Shown: in pieces, positions 46,148 through 53,955 of the stretch
Position numbering within the stretch: position 1 is the stretch's first letter
How the letters are laid out: each line of letters starts with the position of its first letter
Assembly: GCF_030849025.1 (NCBI RefSeq)
Contig: NZ_CP118224.1
Span: forward strand, 3,117,001-3,181,000
Direction of reading: 5' to 3'
Length of the DNA stretch: 64,000 nucleotides
Source of the DNA: Oceanimonas pelagia
GTDB lineage: Bacteria; Pseudomonadota; Gammaproteobacteria; Enterobacterales; Aeromonadaceae
Made by a program: the position numbers and the translations under genes
Notes under the pieces: generated by a model
The model's database searches: none
What the model saw: the letters and a program-made list of their open reading frames with translations, nothing else
Told to the model about the DNA's origin: nothing

Positions 46148-46230
46148 AAAAAAGGGGCAGGCCAAACGGCCTGCCCCGATATGAAGAAATTCAGCGAAAT
46201 CTCCGGGTCACCATCCCGGACGACTGAAAC
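46148..46230 (-). ncRNA. Possible structured small RNA with intrinsic terminator
   Basis: On the minus strand, two successive structures can form. The first (46190-46228) is an extended hairpin: an outer TTCAG/CTGAA stem encloses an inner TCCGGG/CCCGGA stem with a 7-nt loop. The second (46154-46177) is GGGGCAGGCC AAAC GGCCTGCCCC read on the plus strand, followed on the minus strand by six T residues. It lies at least 130 bp after the EEP-family stop. It could be a free sRNA or the 3' end of that message; I could not place a promoter. Confidence 0.4.
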
Positions 46231-46362
46231 TTCGAAAGCAATCTAGGGTCTCGCGAAGCATTTAATCGTTAAAAATGGTCGTTTCCCAGCCTTTCATCCC
46301 CAATGTTTGATATTGCTCCCGTTATTGATTTTCAGCACCGTGAAAGCGTGAAGACTCTCACA

Positions 46363-47478
46363 TCACAAGGCGATGTCCACCCACACCAAGCGGTGATCCG
46401 ACCCCAGGGCGCGCCGCGCCGGGCGGCCCTGGCCGCGCCAGAACCAGCCGGCCTCGTCCTGCTCCGGCGTGGGCCAGTGCACGCCGCTGGCCAGCGCCCT
46501 GAGCCCGGCCCCGGGCAGCACATAATCCAGCCGCAGACCGTTGACATGGGTCCAGTAACCCGGGTGGCCCCGGCGCGGTTCGAAGGTTCGCAACCGGCGG
46601 GCACCCGCCGATGCCGGCCGCAGCCGCCCCCGGCTGACCGCCTGATGCAGCAATGGATCTGCCAGCAGGGCGCGGGTCCGGGAGCGAAAGCCGTTGCCGT
46701 CCACTGGATCCGCGTTCAGATCGCCCAGGATCACAAAATCGGCACCGGCCTCGAGCCCGCCCCGTGCGCCATCATCGTCCACCAGATAGTCCCCCTTCCC
46801 CGGGCGAATGTAATCGTGCCAGAGCCGCAGTTCGTCGTGATTGCGGCAGCTGTTGCGCCGCTCCGGGCCCTCATCGATGGGCGGCGCCGGATGGCTGGCG
46901 AGCAGATGCAGCACCCGGCCGCCGGGCAGGCGCACCGGCACATCAACATGGTTTTTCGACGACAGCGGCAAAAACGCCAGCACCTCGGGACCGTAGTAAG
47001 GCTCACCATCGAGCCGAGGCAGGCGGGCGCCGGGCATGCTTTGCCATAAAAACCGACGAAATGTGCGCACGCTGCCGGTATCCAGCGGAAACCGTGACAA
47101 GATGGCAAAGCCGTACTGGCCGTGAAAGGCGCCAAAGCCCAGCCCGTCTTGCGGCAACACCGGCACCGGGCCGCCGTCGAGCGCCAGCGGCCCGGTCAGC
47201 CCGGTGTTGACCGGCGCCAGATAGCGGTAGGGGTAGTCAATACCGTGCTCGCCCGCCGCCAGATAATGCTCGGCAAAGGCCGAGAGATGACGGCTGTCGC
47301 CGGCATCTCCGGTATGGTCGAATTCGTTCAGCAGAACAATGTCGGGCCGCACACGCCGCACCATGGCGGCCACATGGCGCAGTTGCGGGCTGCCCTGCCC
47401 CCCAATTTCGGCGGCCAGGGCGCCGGGCGCACTGCGATCCAGCGCCACATTAAAGCTGGCGATTCGTATTTTTTGCAC
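46363..47478 (-). CDS. Endonuclease/exonuclease/phosphatase-family protein
   Basis: A 371-residue protein with the EEP fold. The N-terminal ASFNVALDR, ILLNEFDHT, the ILGDLNADP metal motif near residue 270 and GSDHRLVWVDI at the C-terminus give the phosphodiesterase active site. No signal peptide is clear. The family includes nucleases, sphingomyelinases and inositol phosphatases, so substrate cannot be named. The start appears to be a GTG at 47478. It is divergent from the DUF3634 gene. Confidence 0.82.
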   Translation of the reverse strand: MQKIRIASFNVALDRSAPGALAAEIGGQGSPQLRHVAAMVRRVRPDIVLLNEFDHTGDAGDSRHLSAFAEHYLAAGEHGIDYPYRYLAPVNTGLTGPLALDGGPVPVLPQDGLGFGAFHGQYGFAILSRFPLDTGSVRTFRRFLWQSMPGARLPRLDGEPYYGPEVLAFLPLSSKNHVDVPVRLPGGRVLHLLASHPAPPIDEGPERRNSCRNHDELRLWHDYIRPGKGDYLVDDDGARGGLEAGADFVILGDLNADPVDGNGFRSRTRALLADPLLHQAVSRGRLRPASAGARRLRTFEPRRGHPGYWTHVNGLRLDYVLPGAGLRALASGVHWPTPEQDEAGWFWRGQGRPARRALGSDHRLVWVDIAL

Positions 47479-47545
47479 GGAAGTGATTGCCTTTGGCGTT
47501 CAAAATGTCATCATTTTGCATTCAATGTTTTCAGGGAAGAAAACC

Positions 47546-47866
47546 ATGTTTGGCACACTGGCCGCAACCTCCGCCTTGCTGTTTGCGCTGCTCTATCTGC
47601 TGCGCCGGCGTCAGGAAAGCTTCTGCATCACCATTCAGGGTGAACAGCTCAGGGTGAAACGCGGCACCCCTCCTCCCGATCTGCTGCAGCACTGCCGGCA
47701 AATGGTGCACGACGCCCGTACCCTGAGAGGCACCATTCGCGGCTTTCGCCGGGGCAACGAGGTGGTGCTGATGTGCTCCCGCAGCATTCCCGCCTCCTAC
47801 CGCCAGGATATTCGCCTGCTGTGGCAGAAACAGCCGCGCTCGGTCACCCACAAAAGACCAAAATGA
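47546..47866 (+). CDS. DUF3634-type small membrane-anchored protein
   Basis: A 106-residue protein with one N-terminal membrane helix (MFGTLAATSALLFALLYLL) and a basic soluble domain with CRQMVHDARTLRGTIRGF and RSIPASYRQDIR, a pattern I match to DUF3634. An AGGGAAG ribosome site precedes the ATG. Function is unknown. The lipoprotein gene follows 68 bp downstream. Confidence 0.7.
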   Translation: MFGTLAATSALLFALLYLLRRRQESFCITIQGEQLRVKRGTPPPDLLQHCRQMVHDARTLRGTIRGFRRGNEVVLMCSRSIPASYRQDIRLLWQKQPRSVTHKRPK

Positions 47867-47934
47867 GTCTCACTCTTGACTTGCCCGGCGTTTCCCGCTT
47901 TGCTGGTTATATTACATTTTCAAGAGACCACACC

Positions 47935-48624
47935 ATGAAAAAACTCAGCCCGCTGCTGCTCTGCGCCCTGCTGGCCGCCTGTGCCGGCAAACCCGACGCC
48001 GGCGCCGATGCCAAGGCCGACACTCCAAGCCAAAGCACCCGGAACGGCGCTCAGGAACAGGGCCCCGTTACCCCCAAGGGCGAGTTTGCCCAGATCGACG
48101 TCAGCCGCTCGCAGCAGGCAATGGACGACATCACCGGCGGCAAGGCCGACACCATCAACACCATTTTGCAGCGCCCCAACGACTATGCGCCGCCGGTGCT
48201 GTATCTGATGTCGGCCATCATGTTCGACAACGACTATCAGGATCAGGGCACCTTCTGGTATTACGCCGCCCAGCTGCGCGCCCGCAGCGACGCCAACAAG
48301 TCGGGCGACGAAACCACCCACGCCGCCGTCAGCCGGCTGAATCAGCGTTTTGGCGTTCGCATCGGCCCCCACTCCCTGGGTAACCCGGAGCGGCTCAAGG
48401 CCATTGTCAACCAGGTGCTGAAGTGGGACAGCGAGCAAACCCGCAACTACGATCCGCGCTGGATTGCCCTGCAGGGCCAGGACGTGGTCACCGAAACCCA
48501 GGTCGACTTTGCCCCTCGGGAGAAGTGGCAGGAAATCGACGCCCTCACCCGCAATCAATATCGCCAGGGGCTGGAGCAGGCCCTGAACGAAATCCGTGCC
48601 AGGCAGTCCGAGCAAGCGCAGTAA
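47935..48624 (+). CDS. Predicted lipoprotein of unknown function
   Basis: A 229-residue protein. Residues 1-15 form a lipoprotein signal ending LLAAC. A short Ala/Asp-rich linker precedes a soluble helical part with DITGGKADTINTILQRPND, NPERLKAIVNQVLKWDSEQ and WQEIDALTRNQYRQGLEQ. I do not recognise the family. It lies between the DUF3634 gene and a cytochrome b gene, about 128 bp from each side or less, and may share a transcript with one of them. Confidence 0.65.
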   Translation: MKKLSPLLLCALLAACAGKPDAGADAKADTPSQSTRNGAQEQGPVTPKGEFAQIDVSRSQQAMDDITGGKADTINTILQRPNDYAPPVLYLMSAIMFDNDYQDQGTFWYYAAQLRARSDANKSGDETTHAAVSRLNQRFGVRIGPHSLGNPERLKAIVNQVLKWDSEQTRNYDPRWIALQGQDVVTETQVDFAPREKWQEIDALTRNQYRQGLEQALNEIRARQSEQAQ

Positions 48625-48752
48625 CAGTGCCCCAGCCGCCATTGAACATCCCGGTCTTTACCGGGATGTTTTATTTTGGCACCCTCGCTGCATTACATGG
48701 CCATACCAAGCCGCCCGCTGCCGGGTGGCTGGGCACGCGGAGACCCCTTGCT

Positions 48753-49427
48753 ATGAGCACATCCCCTTCTTCCCCGGTTCACGTCTGGGACTGGTCGGTA
48801 CGCCTGTTTCACTGGAGCCTGCCGGCGCTGCTGGGCCTGCTGTGGTATTACGCCGGTGAAGACATGGACAAACACATGCTGTTTGCCCAGCTGCTGCTGG
48901 GGCTGCTGCTCTACCGGGTGATCTGGGGCTTTGTGGGCACCCCCTACGCCCGCTTTAACCACTTTCTCTATCACCCGCGCCATGTGCTGGCCTATGTGCG
49001 CGCCAGCCTGCGCCCGCAAAAACCCGTCTACCTCAGCCATAACCCCCTGGGCGGCGTCATGGTGCTGGTGCTGCTGGGCGGCCTGCTGCTGCAGGGCGGC
49101 ACCGGGCTCTTTGCCACCGACGACATCTTCTATACCGGCCCGCTTTACGACTATGTGAGCGGTGACACCGCCGAGCAGATGACCCGCTGGCACAAGCGCT
49201 GGTTTTACTGGGGCCTGCTGGTGCTGGTGGGGCTGCATGTGTGTGCCGTGCTGCTTTACCGGCTGCGGGGAGAAAACCTGGTGGGCCCCATGATCACCGG
49301 TCGCAAGCAGGCCCCCGCCGGGCGGGTCGCGGATCACCTGCAACAAGCGCACCGCTTTCCCTGGGTGCGCTTTGCGCTGACCGCCGGCGTCGCCTGGGGC
49401 ACGGTGACGGCATTATTTCAGTTGTAA
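48753..49427 (+). CDS. Cytochrome b561-type di-haem membrane protein
   Basis: A 224-residue integral protein with about four to five helices. VWDWSVRLFHWSLPALL gives the first haem-ligand His, HKRWFYWGLLVLVGLHVCAVLLY gives later His ligands, which is the bacterial cytochrome b561 pattern. Such proteins pass electrons from the quinone pool to a periplasmic partner. A cytochrome c' gene is convergent on the other side of the terminator. The ATG at 48753 has a GGAG ribosome site, and the longer frame upstream is in a different coding style. Confidence 0.85.
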   Translation: MSTSPSSPVHVWDWSVRLFHWSLPALLGLLWYYAGEDMDKHMLFAQLLLGLLLYRVIWGFVGTPYARFNHFLYHPRHVLAYVRASLRPQKPVYLSHNPLGGVMVLVLLGGLLLQGGTGLFATDDIFYTGPLYDYVSGDTAEQMTRWHKRWFYWGLLVLVGLHVCAVLLYRLRGENLVGPMITGRKQAPAGRVADHLQQAHRFPWVRFALTAGVAWGTVTALFQL

Positions 49428-49430
49428 ATA

Positions 49431-49463
49431 AAAAAAACGCCGGGGCAAGCCCCGGCGTTTTTT
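49431..49463. terminator. Bidirectional intrinsic terminator
   Basis: AACGCCGGGGC AA GCCCCGGCGTT stem with A- and T-runs, between the convergent cytochrome b and cytochrome c' genes. Confidence 0.9.
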
Positions 49464-49483
49464 ATTGGCCAGAGGGCAGCGCC

Positions 49484-49942
49484 TTAGTCCTTGCGATATT
49501 CGTCGTGGCAGCCCTTGCAGGTTTTGAACAGGGCACCGGCCGCCTGGCGCGCCTGGGCCTGATCAAAGCCTTCTTCACCGGACACCTGCACCAGATTCTT
49601 CAGGGCTTCGCCAAAGTCCTTGCCCTTGGCCTGCATACCTTCCCGGTCTTCCCAGCCCTTGTCCAGCATGTTGCTGGCTGCCACACCCCGGGTTTCGGGG
49701 AAATAGGTTTCGCCCAGCAGGCTGGCGGCGTTGCTCATGTTAATGGCGCGCTGGTGCAGGGCGGCGGCGTCAAAGTCGATGTCGCCCTTGGCCATGCCAC
49801 CAATCACCCCTGCCTGGGCGGCCATCACCTGATACAGGGACTGGCGATATTTCACCGCGTCTTCGGGCTTGAACAGGTTGGCCTGGGCAGAAACGGAGGC
49901 GGCAAACAGGCCGGCGCTCATGATCAGTGCTGTTTTCAACAT
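49484..49942 (-). CDS. Periplasmic cytochrome c'
   Basis: A 152-residue protein with a signal peptide ending SAQA. The haem is bound near the C-terminus by CKGCH (Cys142, Cys145, His146), the position typical of four-helix cytochrome c'. These bind NO and other gases and protect against nitrosative stress. An AGGAGC ribosome site precedes the ATG. It is convergent with a cytochrome b561 gene, a common electron-transfer pairing. Confidence 0.9.
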   Translation of the reverse strand: MLKTALIMSAGLFAASVSAQANLFKPEDAVKYRQSLYQVMAAQAGVIGGMAKGDIDFDAAALHQRAINMSNAASLLGETYFPETRGVAASNMLDKGWEDREGMQAKGKDFGEALKNLVQVSGEEGFDQAQARQAAGALFKTCKGCHDEYRKD

Positions 49943-50159
49943 TGCTTTGCTCCTGGTAAGTAAGAGAAGTGCTCAAAAGGCTCCATTTTCAATTGGCAAT
50001 CAACGGTATATCACTCATTCACCGGAATCTAGCGCAATCCCGTTAAAGCCGGTTTGCAACATTCCGCTAACAGGATCCGCCTCACAAATGATCCCACCAC
50101 ATTCAGCCTCTGCAATACTGTGAAGAGACCTTGACACTCACCGCAACAAGGAGCCCTGC

Positions 50160-50576
50160 ATGTATCAGCACATCATGATTCCCGTCGACCTGGCTCACGC
50201 CGACCGGCTTGAAAAAGCCCTGAACACGGGTGCCGATCTGGCCCGGCTGTATGATATTCCCGTGTGTTATGTGGGCGTGTCGTCCAGCGCCCCCGGCGAG
50301 GTGGCACACAATCCGCAGGAGTTTGAACAAAAGCTGAAGCGCTTTGCCAGCGAGCAGGCGGCCAGACACCGGCTGCGCGAGGTGAGCAGCCGGGCCTGCA
50401 TCAGCCCGGATCCGGCGGTGGATCTCGACCGGACCCTACTCAAGGCGGTGAAAGCCAGTGGCGCCGATCTGGTGGTCATGGCCTCGCACGTGCCCGGCCT
50501 GGCCGAGCACCTGTTTGCCTCCAACGCCGGCTACGTGGCCAGTCATGCCGAAGTCTCTGTGCTGGTGGTGCGCTGA
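50160..50576 (+). CDS. Universal stress protein, UspA family
   Basis: A 138-residue single-domain Usp. MYQHIMIPVDLAH starts the family fold, and GADLVVMASHVPGLAEHLFASNAGYV replaces the usual Gly-rich ATP loop, partly lacking the GxxGxS pattern, so ATP binding is uncertain. Monocistronic. Function under starvation or respiratory stress is family-based inference. Confidence 0.85.
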   Translation: MYQHIMIPVDLAHADRLEKALNTGADLARLYDIPVCYVGVSSSAPGEVAHNPQEFEQKLKRFASEQAARHRLREVSSRACISPDPAVDLDRTLLKAVKASGADLVVMASHVPGLAEHLFASNAGYVASHAEVSVLVVR

Positions 50577-50750
50577 GGCGCACCACCAAAAAAACATAAC
50601 GACACTAATCAAATAATGTGGGTTCACCGAACGCACCGCCAGGAACAATGCACCAGTAAACAATCAGTTATACTCCACCCTGATTCACAGGTTCACATTT
50701 ACCACCCTCAAAGGTTGATCATTACACCCCTAACCTTTAGGCTACTCACA

Positions 50751-50772
50751 ATTAATTGAACGTTCAATTAAT
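50751..50772. promoter_or_regulatory. Perfect BetI-type palindrome upstream of the BCCT transporter
   Basis: A perfect 22-bp palindrome with the core TTAATTGAACGTTCAATTAA, 270 bp before the transporter. It contains TTGAACGTTCAA, the core of BetI (TetR-family choline repressor) operators. This points to choline-responsive, osmoprotection-linked control. No betI gene lies in the window. The rest of the 50577-51000 gap shows no gene. Confidence 0.7.
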
Positions 50773-50999
50773 GAATTGTACGCACCGGTGCAACACGCCA
50801 CACGATACAACGGCGGCAACCGGGCAGACCCCGTGCCGCCCGCGTAAAGGAGTGTTTCAGCCCGGCCAGAGCGACCATTCAGTTTTTACCTATCGCAATC
50901 GCAGCATCCGCCGCCGACCGGGCGATAGTTAAGACCTGATCTGCGCCTTACTGCGCAGATGGACGCTTCTTTTGTGTACCAACAACAGGAGAAAACACA

Positions 51000-51044
51000 G
51001 TGTCTTTGATAAATAAGGAAATAATCGGGGGCGAGCAACAATGA
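51000..51044 (+). CDS. Possible 14-codon leader ORF coupled to the BCCT gene
   Basis: GTG-initiated MSLINKEIIGGEQQ, preceded by an AGGAG ribosome site nine bases away and ending in TGA that overlaps the transporter ATG (ATGA). The spacing suggests real translation and coupling rather than chance. It could regulate the transporter or supply an N-terminal piece. The evidence is only position and ribosome site. Confidence 0.45.
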   Translation: MSLINKEIIGGEQQ

Positions 51045-52258
51045 CCACATTGCTGTCTGCAGGGATCCTGCTTACCTTCGCCGCCATCGCCCTGATCCTT
51101 TACCGCTGGGGCAACATTCGCTGCATCGGCGTCACCCCGGTACGCACCTTCACCTTTATCGCCATTCTCTTTACCTCCGGCCTGGACGTGGGCCTGATCA
51201 TGTTCCCGCTCACCGAGTTCGCCGGCTACGCCGATCTGGCCGCCAGTCCGGAGTATGGCTTCAGCAACCCGCTGGCCATCGAGTTCGGCTTCTGGGGCTT
51301 TCTGATCTGGGGCTTCTACTTTCTGACCTGCTTCTATTTCTGTGTGATCGAGCCGCGGACAGGCTTTTTTGAGCTGGCGCCGGTCAAGTTCATCAACAAC
51401 ATGGTGATCATCGGCACCTGCGCCTTTACCGCCTTTTTGCTGCTGAGCAACCTGCCCTGGTACATGCCGGACGTGGGCGACGGCAGCCGTGTGGTGGGCA
51501 GCTTCTACCTGATCGTACTGCTGGTAATCGCCGCCGCCGTGTATTCCAGCACCAGCCTGCGTTACGTGAAAATCCTCAGCCTGGGCACCAGCTGGCTGTT
51601 CATCGCCCTGATTGCCGTCATGGGGGGCAGCGCCTTTATCGGCACCGGCAATGCCCTGGCCGAATTCGCCGGCACCTTTGCCCTGCTGGGGGACTATTTC
51701 GGCAACCTGCACCGCTTTGTGCTGCCCATCAATGACTACCACGAGTTCTATCTGTACTGGTGGTTCTCCTGGAGCATCATGATCGGCCAGTTTACCGCCC
51801 GGTTTGTGGGTGGCCTGCGCACCTGGCAACTGCTGGCGGCCATGCTGATCTTTCCGTCTCTGGCCATCGGCACCTGGTTCAGCGTGCTCTATTACTTCCA
51901 CATCAACGAGCTGAGCACCGCCGGTTTCTTTAACTGGGCCATGGTGGTGGTGGGCATCTCCATGGTGATCAACTCGCTCGACTCGCTGATACGGCTTTAT
52001 ACCGACAACCTCGGCCTGTCGGTGTCCCGGCTGGGCAAGGTGCGTTATTTCGCCGGCAACCTGGTGGTGCTGGCCGCGCTGACCCTGCTGTTCCGGCTCG
52101 ACTTTCTGGAGATCCAGTGGGTGGGCGCGCTGGTGATCGGGCTGTTCTTTGCCTGTGCCGGCTATATGCTGCTGTATAAGCGCGCCGAGGTGCTGGCGAT
52201 AGAGGATTCCCCTACCAGCAACCGCATGGATTACCGCAAACTGGAGTGGGTGAACTGA
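51041..52258 (+). CDS. BCCT-family choline/betaine/carnitine transporter, short form
   Basis: A 405-residue inner-membrane carrier of the betaine-choline-carnitine family. YWWFSWSIMIGQFTARFVGG is the BCCT signature in TM8, and GFWGFLIWGFYFLTCFYF is the matching earlier segment. It is about 100 residues shorter than classical BetT or OpuD, with a shorter N-terminus. Importing choline or a related compound would fit the BetI-type palindrome upstream. The start is coupled to a small upstream ORF. Monocistronic. Confidence 0.87.
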   Translation: MTTLLSAGILLTFAAIALILYRWGNIRCIGVTPVRTFTFIAILFTSGLDVGLIMFPLTEFAGYADLAASPEYGFSNPLAIEFGFWGFLIWGFYFLTCFYFCVIEPRTGFFELAPVKFINNMVIIGTCAFTAFLLLSNLPWYMPDVGDGSRVVGSFYLIVLLVIAAAVYSSTSLRYVKILSLGTSWLFIALIAVMGGSAFIGTGNALAEFAGTFALLGDYFGNLHRFVLPINDYHEFYLYWWFSWSIMIGQFTARFVGGLRTWQLLAAMLIFPSLAIGTWFSVLYYFHINELSTAGFFNWAMVVVGISMVINSLDSLIRLYTDNLGLSVSRLGKVRYFAGNLVVLAALTLLFRLDFLEIQWVGALVIGLFFACAGYMLLYKRAEVLAIEDSPTSNRMDYRKLEWVN

Positions 52259-52264
52259 GCGCCG

Positions 52265-52894
52265 TTATTCCCGGCTGAAGACCAGATCGCCATAATAGCC
52301 GACAGCGGTGCCGCCACCGTTGTCGGCGTCGGTCATGACGGCCACGCCTTCAAGGTAGCGAAAATCCTTGCCGAACAACCGGCGCAAATCCTCCCTGAGG
52401 TTGCGTTTTTCCCGCACCCAGCCCGGATTGGGCCCCTGCTGCAGCGCCAGCATCATGGCCTGGTTGCCGGCAAAGGGATTGGGCCAGTGCCGCCCCGCCG
52501 GCAGCTCCCGGGTCCACACATAACTGATGGCCCGGCTGCTGAGCCGGGTCCAGCCGTCGCGCACCACCACATAGACCCGCAGCGCAAAGTCGTCGCCGGC
52601 CTTGGTCTGCTCGCGGGCGGTGCCCGCAAACCGCTCCACCCGCCATTGCCAGCTGAGCCAGGGGGTGGCCTGCAGATCGATGCGCCCTTCGTAAAACAGC
52701 CCCGAGGCCGCCCCCCGGCTCTCGGCCCGCAGCACCTGCCGCCCCAGCTCGGGGTCGGGCACCAGCCGGTAATGGGTGCGGCCCGCAAAGCGCTTTTGTT
52801 GCCAGCCCAGCATATCGGCCGGGGCAAAGGTCAGCGCCTGCGCCGGTATCGCCACCAGCAAGAGCAACAGCATGGCAAAAAGACGAGAGCGCAT
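52265..52894 (-). CDS. DUF3047 exported protein
   Basis: A 209-residue protein with a signal peptide ending AQA. The body LSWQWRVERF, GDDFALRVYVVVRDG and AVMTDADNGGGTAVGYYGDLVF is the DUF3047 pattern, of unknown function. Convergent with the BCCT gene, 6 bp apart. Confidence 0.82.
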   Translation of the reverse strand: MRSRLFAMLLLLLVAIPAQALTFAPADMLGWQQKRFAGRTHYRLVPDPELGRQVLRAESRGAASGLFYEGRIDLQATPWLSWQWRVERFAGTAREQTKAGDDFALRVYVVVRDGWTRLSSRAISYVWTRELPAGRHWPNPFAGNQAMMLALQQGPNPGWVREKRNLREDLRRLFGKDFRYLEGVAVMTDADNGGGTAVGYYGDLVFSRE

Positions 52895-52933
52895 GGCGAT
52901 TTCCGCAAAAAGGATCTTCTGCCAGTATAGGTA

Positions 52934-53218
52934 TTACTCCCAGCGCGCCCACCACAGCGCCACCGGCAGCAGCAGATTAAGCAGTACCGTCAGCCAGAAC
53001 ACCGCCTGAAACGACGGCTTGCGCGACTTGTGCCGCAGCCAGTGCCGCGCCAGCCAGGCGCCGGGCCAACCCCCCAGCAGCGCCAGCCCGTGCAGGGTGC
53101 GCTCGCGCACTCGCCACTGCCCCAGGCGGGCGGCGCGCTTGTCCCACCAGTAAACCCCAAAGGTGATCAGGCTGAGCAACCCATACCACAACGCCAGCCC
53201 GGCGTAGACCCGAATCAT
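52934..53218 (-). CDS. DUF1294 membrane protein
   Basis: A 94-residue protein with two or three hydrophobic helices and the YWWDKRAARLGQWRVRERTLH segment followed by GGWPGAWLARHWLRHKSRK, the DUF1294 pattern. Function is unknown. A CAGGAGA ribosome site precedes the ATG. It is divergent from acuR and shares the operator-bearing intergenic region. Confidence 0.85.
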   Translation of the reverse strand: MIRVYAGLALWYGLLSLITFGVYWWDKRAARLGQWRVRERTLHGLALLGGWPGAWLARHWLRHKSRKPSFQAVFWLTVLLNLLLPVALWWARWE

Positions 53219-53246
53219 GTATTTCTCCTGTGTGCATTGTATTTTA

Positions 53247-53261
53247 TAGACACTCAGTCTA
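53247..53261. promoter_or_regulatory. AcuR-type operator before acuR
   Basis: TAGAC ACTCA GTCTA, an inverted repeat 11 bp before the acuR ATG and 29 bp from the DUF1294 ATG. The same TAGAC-N5-GTCTA pattern recurs before acuI. Autoregulation by AcuR is the simplest reading. Confidence 0.75.
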
Positions 53262-53272
53262 AATTAATTGCC

Positions 53273-53902
53273 ATGAACGCTTTCACACCCAAACGGCGGG
53301 GCCGGCCACCGCGCCAGCCCCGCGCTAACCCCGACACCCGCGACGCCCTCATTCGTTGCGGCGTGGAGATATTGACCGAGCAGGGCTTTGTGGCCACCGG
53401 CATCGACGGCGTGCTCAAACGGGTGGGCGTGCCCAAGGGCTCCTTTTACCACTATTTCGACAGCAAGGAAGCCTTTGGCCGGGCGATCATGGAGCGCTAC
53501 GCCGGCTATTTCGCCGCCAAGCTGGATCGCTGGCTGCTGGATGAGACCACTCCGCCCCTGCAGCGCATTGAGCATTTTATGCAGGATGCCATGGCCGGCA
53601 TGGCCCGCCACCAGTATCAACGCGGCTGCCTGGTGGGCAACCTGTGCCAGGAAGTGACCATACTGCCCGCCAGTTACCGCGAGCAGTTGCAGACCATACT
53701 GCAAGACTGGGAACAACGGCTGGCAACCTGCCTGCAACTGGCCGCCGAGCGGGGTGACATTGCCGCCGGTGCCGACTGCAACCAGCTGGCCGAACTGTTC
53801 TGGATTGGCTGGGAAGGGGCCGTGCAGCGGGCCCGCATAGTACAAAGCAATGCCCCCATGGCGTTGTTCGGCAAGGAGTTTCTGGCCCGGCTGCCACGCT
53901 GA
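53273..53902 (+). CDS. acuR: TetR-family regulator AcuR
   Basis: A 209-residue TetR-family protein. A basic N-terminus (PKRRGRPPRQPRANPDTR) precedes the HTH GIDGVLKRVGVPKGSFYHYF. In Rhodobacter AcuR represses acuI and DMSP-lyase genes and is relieved by acrylate. The operator sits right before the ATG and I see no ribosome site, so the message may be leaderless. It precedes acuI on the same strand, with a matching operator between them. Confidence 0.85.
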   Translation: MNAFTPKRRGRPPRQPRANPDTRDALIRCGVEILTEQGFVATGIDGVLKRVGVPKGSFYHYFDSKEAFGRAIMERYAGYFAAKLDRWLLDETTPPLQRIEHFMQDAMAGMARHQYQRGCLVGNLCQEVTILPASYREQLQTILQDWEQRLATCLQLAAERGDIAAGADCNQLAELFWIGWEGAVQRARIVQSNAPMALFGKEFLARLPR

Positions 53903-53923
53903 GGCTTTTTTGACACCCATTTA

Positions 53924-53938
53924 TAGACGACTGGTCTA
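53924..53938 (+). promoter_or_regulatory. AcuR-type operator before acuI
   Basis: TAGAC GACTG GTCTA, the same pattern as before acuR, with the acuI ribosome site AAAGGAG starting four bases later. It indicates a separate AcuR-controlled promoter for acuI. Confidence 0.75.
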
Positions 53939-53955
53939 AATAAAGGAGCCACACC

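Noticed and set aside
46303-47049. Large plus-strand frame antisense to the EEP-family gene
   Set aside because: Shadow of a well-supported minus-strand gene with clear catalytic motifs.
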